Made by a program: the position numbers and the translations under genes | Assembly (NCBI GenBank): GCA_902806595.1 | Contig: CADCXC010000010.1 | Coordinates: forward strand, 2,232,001 to 2,296,000 | Length of the DNA stretch: 64,000 nt | Direction: 5' to 3' | Source of the DNA: Pyrenopolyporus hunteri | Lineage: Eukaryota > Ascomycota > Sordariomycetes > Xylariales > Hypoxylaceae | Notes under the pieces: generated by a model | Seen by the model: the letters and a program-made list of their open reading frames with translations, nothing else | Told to the model about the DNA's origin: nothing | Databases searched by the model: none | Shown here: positions 60,101 to 64,000 of the stretch, piece after piece | Position numbering within the stretch: the first letter of the stretch is position 1 | Layout of the letters: each line of letters opens with the position of its first letter

Positions 60101-61405
60101 TATTTTTAAAAATCGAAAATTATAAAAAATATAAAAATTAATTAATTATTATTTATAATTATTTATATATAATTTAAATATTACTTATAAAACGATTTAA
60201 TAATTAATTTACGGCTTTTAAAAAATTTTTATATTAATGGGAAAAATTTAAAAAAAAATGTTATATAATTACGTTTAATAAATTCGACTTTTATATAAAC
60301 TTTAAATTTTAATAATTTTACTAATAAAAAAAAATCGCCATTTATTATATTATTATAAAATAACATTAATAAAAAAGTTTCGTTAAAAATAATATCGATA
60401 AATTAAAAAATAAAACTCGAATAATAATTATTTAAATTTAAAAAAACGGTGTATTAATAAAATATTAATTTATCGTAATATAAATAACGGTTTATATTAT
60501 AAATAAATCCTTTAATCGTAAAATAAATAAAATACTTTATAAAATATAATATAATAAATCATTTAATTTAATTTATTTAATAATAATAAAAATCGATAAT
60601 TATTATTTAAAAAATTTTAAAGTTAATATATTTAAAAAATAAATCGTTAATTATAAAATATTCGATTATAAAAAAAATAACATATATAATTATAAAATGT
60701 TACACCTAAAAAAAAATATCGTTATTAATGTTAATAACGTAATATTTAAAAAAAACCACTTATATATTTTTATTATAAATTTAAAAAAAAGGAAAAAATA
60801 ATAAAAATTTAAATTACTTTTATTATAATCGATATTTATAAAACGAAAAATAATGAAAATTATTCGAAAATTACCTTATATATTATTAATGGGAAATACC
60901 TCGTAAAATGCTTCGCGTCGATTAAATTTCGAATTAAAACTTATTAAATTTACGGTAAAAAATAACATCCATTTACTCGACACGTATTTTTTAACCTTTA
61001 ATCGAAAATTATAAATAAAATTAAATACACTATAATTCGATTTTTTAATATATTAAAAAAACCTCCTATATTTATTATTAATAAATTATTATAATTTTAA
61101 ATTTCGTATTAAATTAATATAATTTCGAAGGTATTAATTAACGACTTTTTCGATTTTTAATTTTATTATCGTAACTTTAAATATATTTTTATTAATATTT
61201 AAAATATAAAAATTAGAGGTTACCCCCGTAGGGTAATATAATAACCCTCGGTTTTTTTCGAATTTTACGACTATTTTTATATTTATATACCTTCTAATAT
61301 AACTATTAATATAACTTCTAATATAATTTTTAATATAATTTTTAATATAGTTTTTAATATAACTTTCGTAATATCTTTTAATTTTTACGAGAAACCATCC
61401 GTGCT

Positions 61406-61600
61406 ACCTTTCGAAAAAGCCGTCGTAAGAAGCTACTTTTACTACTTTTCGATAAAACCGTCGCGAGAAACCACCTTATACCACCTTTCGAAAAAGCCGT
61501 CGCAAATGACTACCTTATACTACCTTTCGATAAAACCGTCGTAAAAACCTATTTTATACCATTTTTTTAAAAATCTTTCGAAAAAACCGTCGCGAATAAC
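61406..61600. repeat. 39-bp degenerate tandem repeat, five units
   Basis: Five units each with a core like acctttcgaaaaagccgtcg start at about 61406, 61444, 61483, 61522 and 61572. The spacing is 38-39 bp except the last. Alternate units carry aaaaagccgtcg or ataaaaccgtcg. It is less AT-rich than its flanks. Confidence 0.8.
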
Positions 61601-61860
61601 CACCTATATAACCTTTTTATACCTAATTTTAAATATATAATTCGAAAGATTTTTCGAAAAATGTTACGAAAAATACGTCGAATTAAAATTAAATTTATAT
61701 AATCAAATCTATATAATTAAATCTATATTTATAATTAGATCTATACCTATAATTAAATTTATATAATTCGAATTTTTTAAATAAAATTATACGTTAAATT
61801 AAAATTAAATTTATATAATTAAATTTATATAATTCGAATTTTTCGTATAAATTTATTTAA

Positions 61861-61957
61861 TTCGATTCATTTAATTCGATTCATTTAATTCGATTTATTT
61901 AATTCGATTCATTCAATTCGATTTATTTAATTCGATTTATTTAATTCGATTTTTTTA
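61861..61957. repeat. 14-bp tandem repeat, seven units
   Basis: Seven consecutive copies of ttcgattcatttaa with C/T variation at fixed positions (ttcgatttatttaa), consistent with RIP-type transitions acting on an array. Confidence 0.85.
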
Positions 61958-62074
61958 AATCGAATTATACGTTAAATTAAAATTAAATCTATACCTATAA
62001 CTAAATCAATTCGATTAAATTAATTAAATTAAATTAATTTAATTAATAAAATCGTTTATTAAAATGCGAATAAT

Positions 62075-62260
62075 TTTAAGTGTGGTAGTTGCGATATATA
62101 TGGCGGCTTAATTAAGCGGTTTAATTAATTAGGTAAAAGCGTGACACGGGCCGTTACGCGGGGCGTGCGCGTGGCTAGTTAGCGTAGCGTGGCGTGGCGT
62201 GGCGTGGCGTGGTGTAGTGTGTGGCTAGTGTGGCGTGGGAGATGTGGCTCGTGAATTTTT
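62075..62260. repeat. GC-rich island with GCGTG pentamer array inside RIP block
   Basis: About 190 bp of mixed, locally GC-rich sequence between two AT-only tracts. It includes gtgacacgggccgttacgcg and a run of about five GCGTG units at 62186-62211, plus looser GTGGCTAG repeats around it. It could be part of an LTR or a spared noncoding segment; no second copy is in the window to test this. Confidence 0.6.
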
Positions 62261-62339
62261 ACGTAATTAATTTTTGTTTTTTTTTTTCGAATTTTTTTCT
62301 TAGGAAAAAAATTCGAAATAATATCCCGAAGAAACTTCG

Positions 62340-63800
62340 AGCATTTAAAACGTACCGTTAAATTATATAAAATATTAAATCGAAATAATAATTATTAACT
62401 ATAAATATCGAATATAAATTTTTAATAAATAATCGAACGTAAATTATATATAATTTATTTATAAAACGAAAACTATTTTTCGAAAAATAAATTTATAAAA
62501 TTAAAAAAAAACTTAATAATAAAATTATTCGTTATAAAATAAAATAAATAATCCGTAATTTTAAATAAATCGAAAAATTAAATTATATCGATACGTTTAT
62601 TTTAATAATTAAACTTATAAATTATAAAGTTATATTCGTTATAATAATCGTTTTAAACTTTAAAATAAAATAAATAAACGTTGTTATAATTTTTTTATAC
62701 GAAAATATAAATAAAAATATTTACGTCGAATAATTTTTTAAATTCGAAAATAATATAAATAAATATTATAAATTTAATAAAACATTATATAATTTAAAAT
62801 AAACTTTTCGAATATAATATTAAACGTTTATTATATATTTAAATATTTTAAAATTTATAACATTCGATTTAAATATTAATGTATTCGTAAAAAATTACAT
62901 ATATATCGTTATTTACGTTAATAATTTATTAATAACCGACTTTTTAAAAAAAAAAATAATTAAAATTAAAACTAAATTCGTCGAAAAGTTTAAAATAATC
63001 GATTTAAAGTTTTATTTATATTATTTAAAAATATTTATTAAACGAAATAAAATTAATAAAAAAATTATTTTAAATTAAAAAATTTATTTAAAAAAAATTA
63101 TTAAAAATTTAAAATAATAAAAATCGAACTTTAATAATATATTTATAAACGTCGTAAAAATCGTTAAATTATTCGATAATTTCGAAATATTAATATAAAA
63201 CGTTAAATAATATGTTAAAATAATTAATTATTTAATATACGTTATAATAAACATTAAATCGAATATTATATACGTTATATTATATTTAAATCGATATATA
63301 AAAAACCTTACTTTAATATATATAAAAATTATTAAACGAATATTAAAATATTTAAAAAAAACTTTAAATTATAAGTTTATTTACGAAAATAAATTTAGGA
63401 ATTTTATAAAATAAATTAATGTCGATTACATCGAATATATATAAATTTAAAAGTTAATTTTAAAATATATTTTTAATATCGAAAACGATATTATAAATTA
63501 ATTTTTAAAACGATAATTTATAATATTTACGTTAATATACGAATTCGAATTTAAAAGTATAATTAATATTATAAAAAAAGCCGTTTAATTACGAAAATTA
63601 TTAAAAAAATTAAATATTTCGAAAAAATTTTTAATTATTATTATAATATAAAATAATAATTAAAAGGTATTAATATTAACGAAAAATTTATAATTTTATA
63701 TTCGAATAAAATATATCGAAACCGACGTTTTTTTCGTTTATAAAAAATAAATTAACGGAGATATTAAATTTAAATATACTTTTATCGAAATAAATAATTA
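62340..63800 (+). mobile_element. RIP-degenerate Ty1/copia retrotransposon pol (RT-RNase H)
   Basis: Reading one plus-strand frame through its stop codons gives a recognisable copia reverse transcriptase and RNase H. Seen are a block matching the WKLVDLPKGRK-type RT start near 62420-62480, IYVE-stop-FFKFE (for IYVEQPPGFE) near 62725, a YVNN box (for YVDD) near 62920, the VKRILRYLKGT-like region near 63335, and the final KxLTKN..F..RIKYIE-type RNase H motif near 63700. Stops fall where CAA (Gln) or TGG (Trp) is expected, and Pro, Asp and Gly become Phe, Asn and Lys, exactly the C-to-T and G-to-A pattern of RIP. No frameshift is needed over about 1.4 kb. Integrase and gag are not visible upstream, so it is 5'-truncated or interrupted. 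The right end may lie beyond the window. Confidence 0.85.
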
Positions 63801-64000
63801 ATAAATTTATTAAATTATTTTTTAAAAATACGTTTATTCGTTTTAAAATAATTTTAAATTTTTACTTATAAAATAAATAAAAAAAATTATAAAAAAAACC
63901 GTTTTTATAATCGAAAAAATATTTATAAAATACTTATAAAATATTTATAAAATAATTATAAAACATTTATAAAATATTTATAAAATATTTATAAAACGTT

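Larger units (their letters stand above)
57190..62074. repeat. AT-rich RIP-mutated repeat block
   Basis: About 4.9 kb almost entirely of A and T, with scattered cg dinucleotides and very little GC otherwise. No open frame of useful length is left. This is the pattern of fungal RIP, where C:G pairs in repeats become T:A. The original element is not identifiable with certainty; a stretch near 59200-59320 faintly recalls a retrotransposon gag region, but not enough to call. Tandem repeats are embedded at 61406-61600 and 61861-61957. Confidence 0.85.

Noticed and set aside
1..64000. tRNA, rRNA, CRISPR or telomere repeats
   Set aside because: No convincing tRNA arms or rRNA cores; a GGGTTTGAATCC-like stretch near 30737 lacks the rest of a tRNA. 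No spaced direct repeats of CRISPR type and no TTAGGG arrays.

Overview
The window looks like genomic DNA from a filamentous ascomycete (Pezizomycotina, probably Sordariomycetes). The genes are split by short spliceosomal introns. Lysine is made by the alpha-aminoadipate route (homoisocitrate dehydrogenase). There is a Zn2Cys6 regulator, a GH18 chitinase and a secreted protein joining a PIR1-like domain to a But2-like domain. Long AT-only tracts contain transposon relics whose codons have decayed by C-to-T changes, as expected from repeat-induced point mutation (RIP). I could not identify the species.

Layout. 0.2-3.1 kb: Zn2Cys6 transcription factor (-). 4.3-5.1 kb: NAD(P)-binding SDR-type protein (-). 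6.9-8.1 kb: GH18 chitinase with a 14-nt exon (-). 8.1-11.6 kb: gene-poor. 11.6-12.8 kb: PIR1-like/But2 secreted protein (-). 14.0-16.2 kb: ribosome-assembly GTPase Nog2 (-), divergent from a probable mitoribosomal protein mS26/Pet123 (+, 16.6-17.6 kb). 18.0-21.4 kb: ADP1-like ABCG transporter (-). 23.4-24.7 kb: class I/II aminotransferase (+). 27.0-28.1 kb: WrbA-like quinone reductase (+). 28.3-30.1 kb: monocarboxylate-type MFS transporter (-). 31.3-32.6 kb: single-pass membrane protein with PPxY motifs (-). 36.1-37.5 kb: proline-rich conserved protein (-), divergent from mitoribosomal uS8m (+, 38.5-39.0 kb). 40.1-42.1 kb: large disordered protein (-). 44.5-45.3 kb: 819-bp fold-back element with TA target duplication. 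45.5-46.7 kb: LYS12 (+). 47.5-50.2 kb: mitochondrial EF-G (-). 50.9-52.5 kb: aspartyl protease with a C-terminal hydrophobic tail (-). 54.7-56.8 kb: DHA2-like MFS transporter (-). 57.2-64 kb: AT-rich RIP block with a decayed Ty1/copia polyprotein.

Most genes are ordinary housekeeping or transport genes. Four concern translation or ribosomes (Nog2, mS26, uS8m, mitochondrial EF-G). I see no coherent secondary-metabolite cluster, CRISPR array, rRNA or convincing tRNA.

The strongest unusual signal is at the 3' end of the WrbA-like gene. The UGA stop is followed directly by CUA, the known leaky-stop context. The same frame then stays open for 44 codons and ends in a lysine-rich tail plus a CaaX box (C-I-I-L). 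This predicts a soluble main form and a prenylated, membrane-bound readthrough form. Other observations are two GC-AG introns, the 14-nt exon, the fold-back element next to the LYS12 promoter, and a copia frame that survives RIP with stops but no frameshifts.

Exon boundaries were worked out by eye from splice signals, frame continuity and remembered family conservation. No transcript or database evidence was available.
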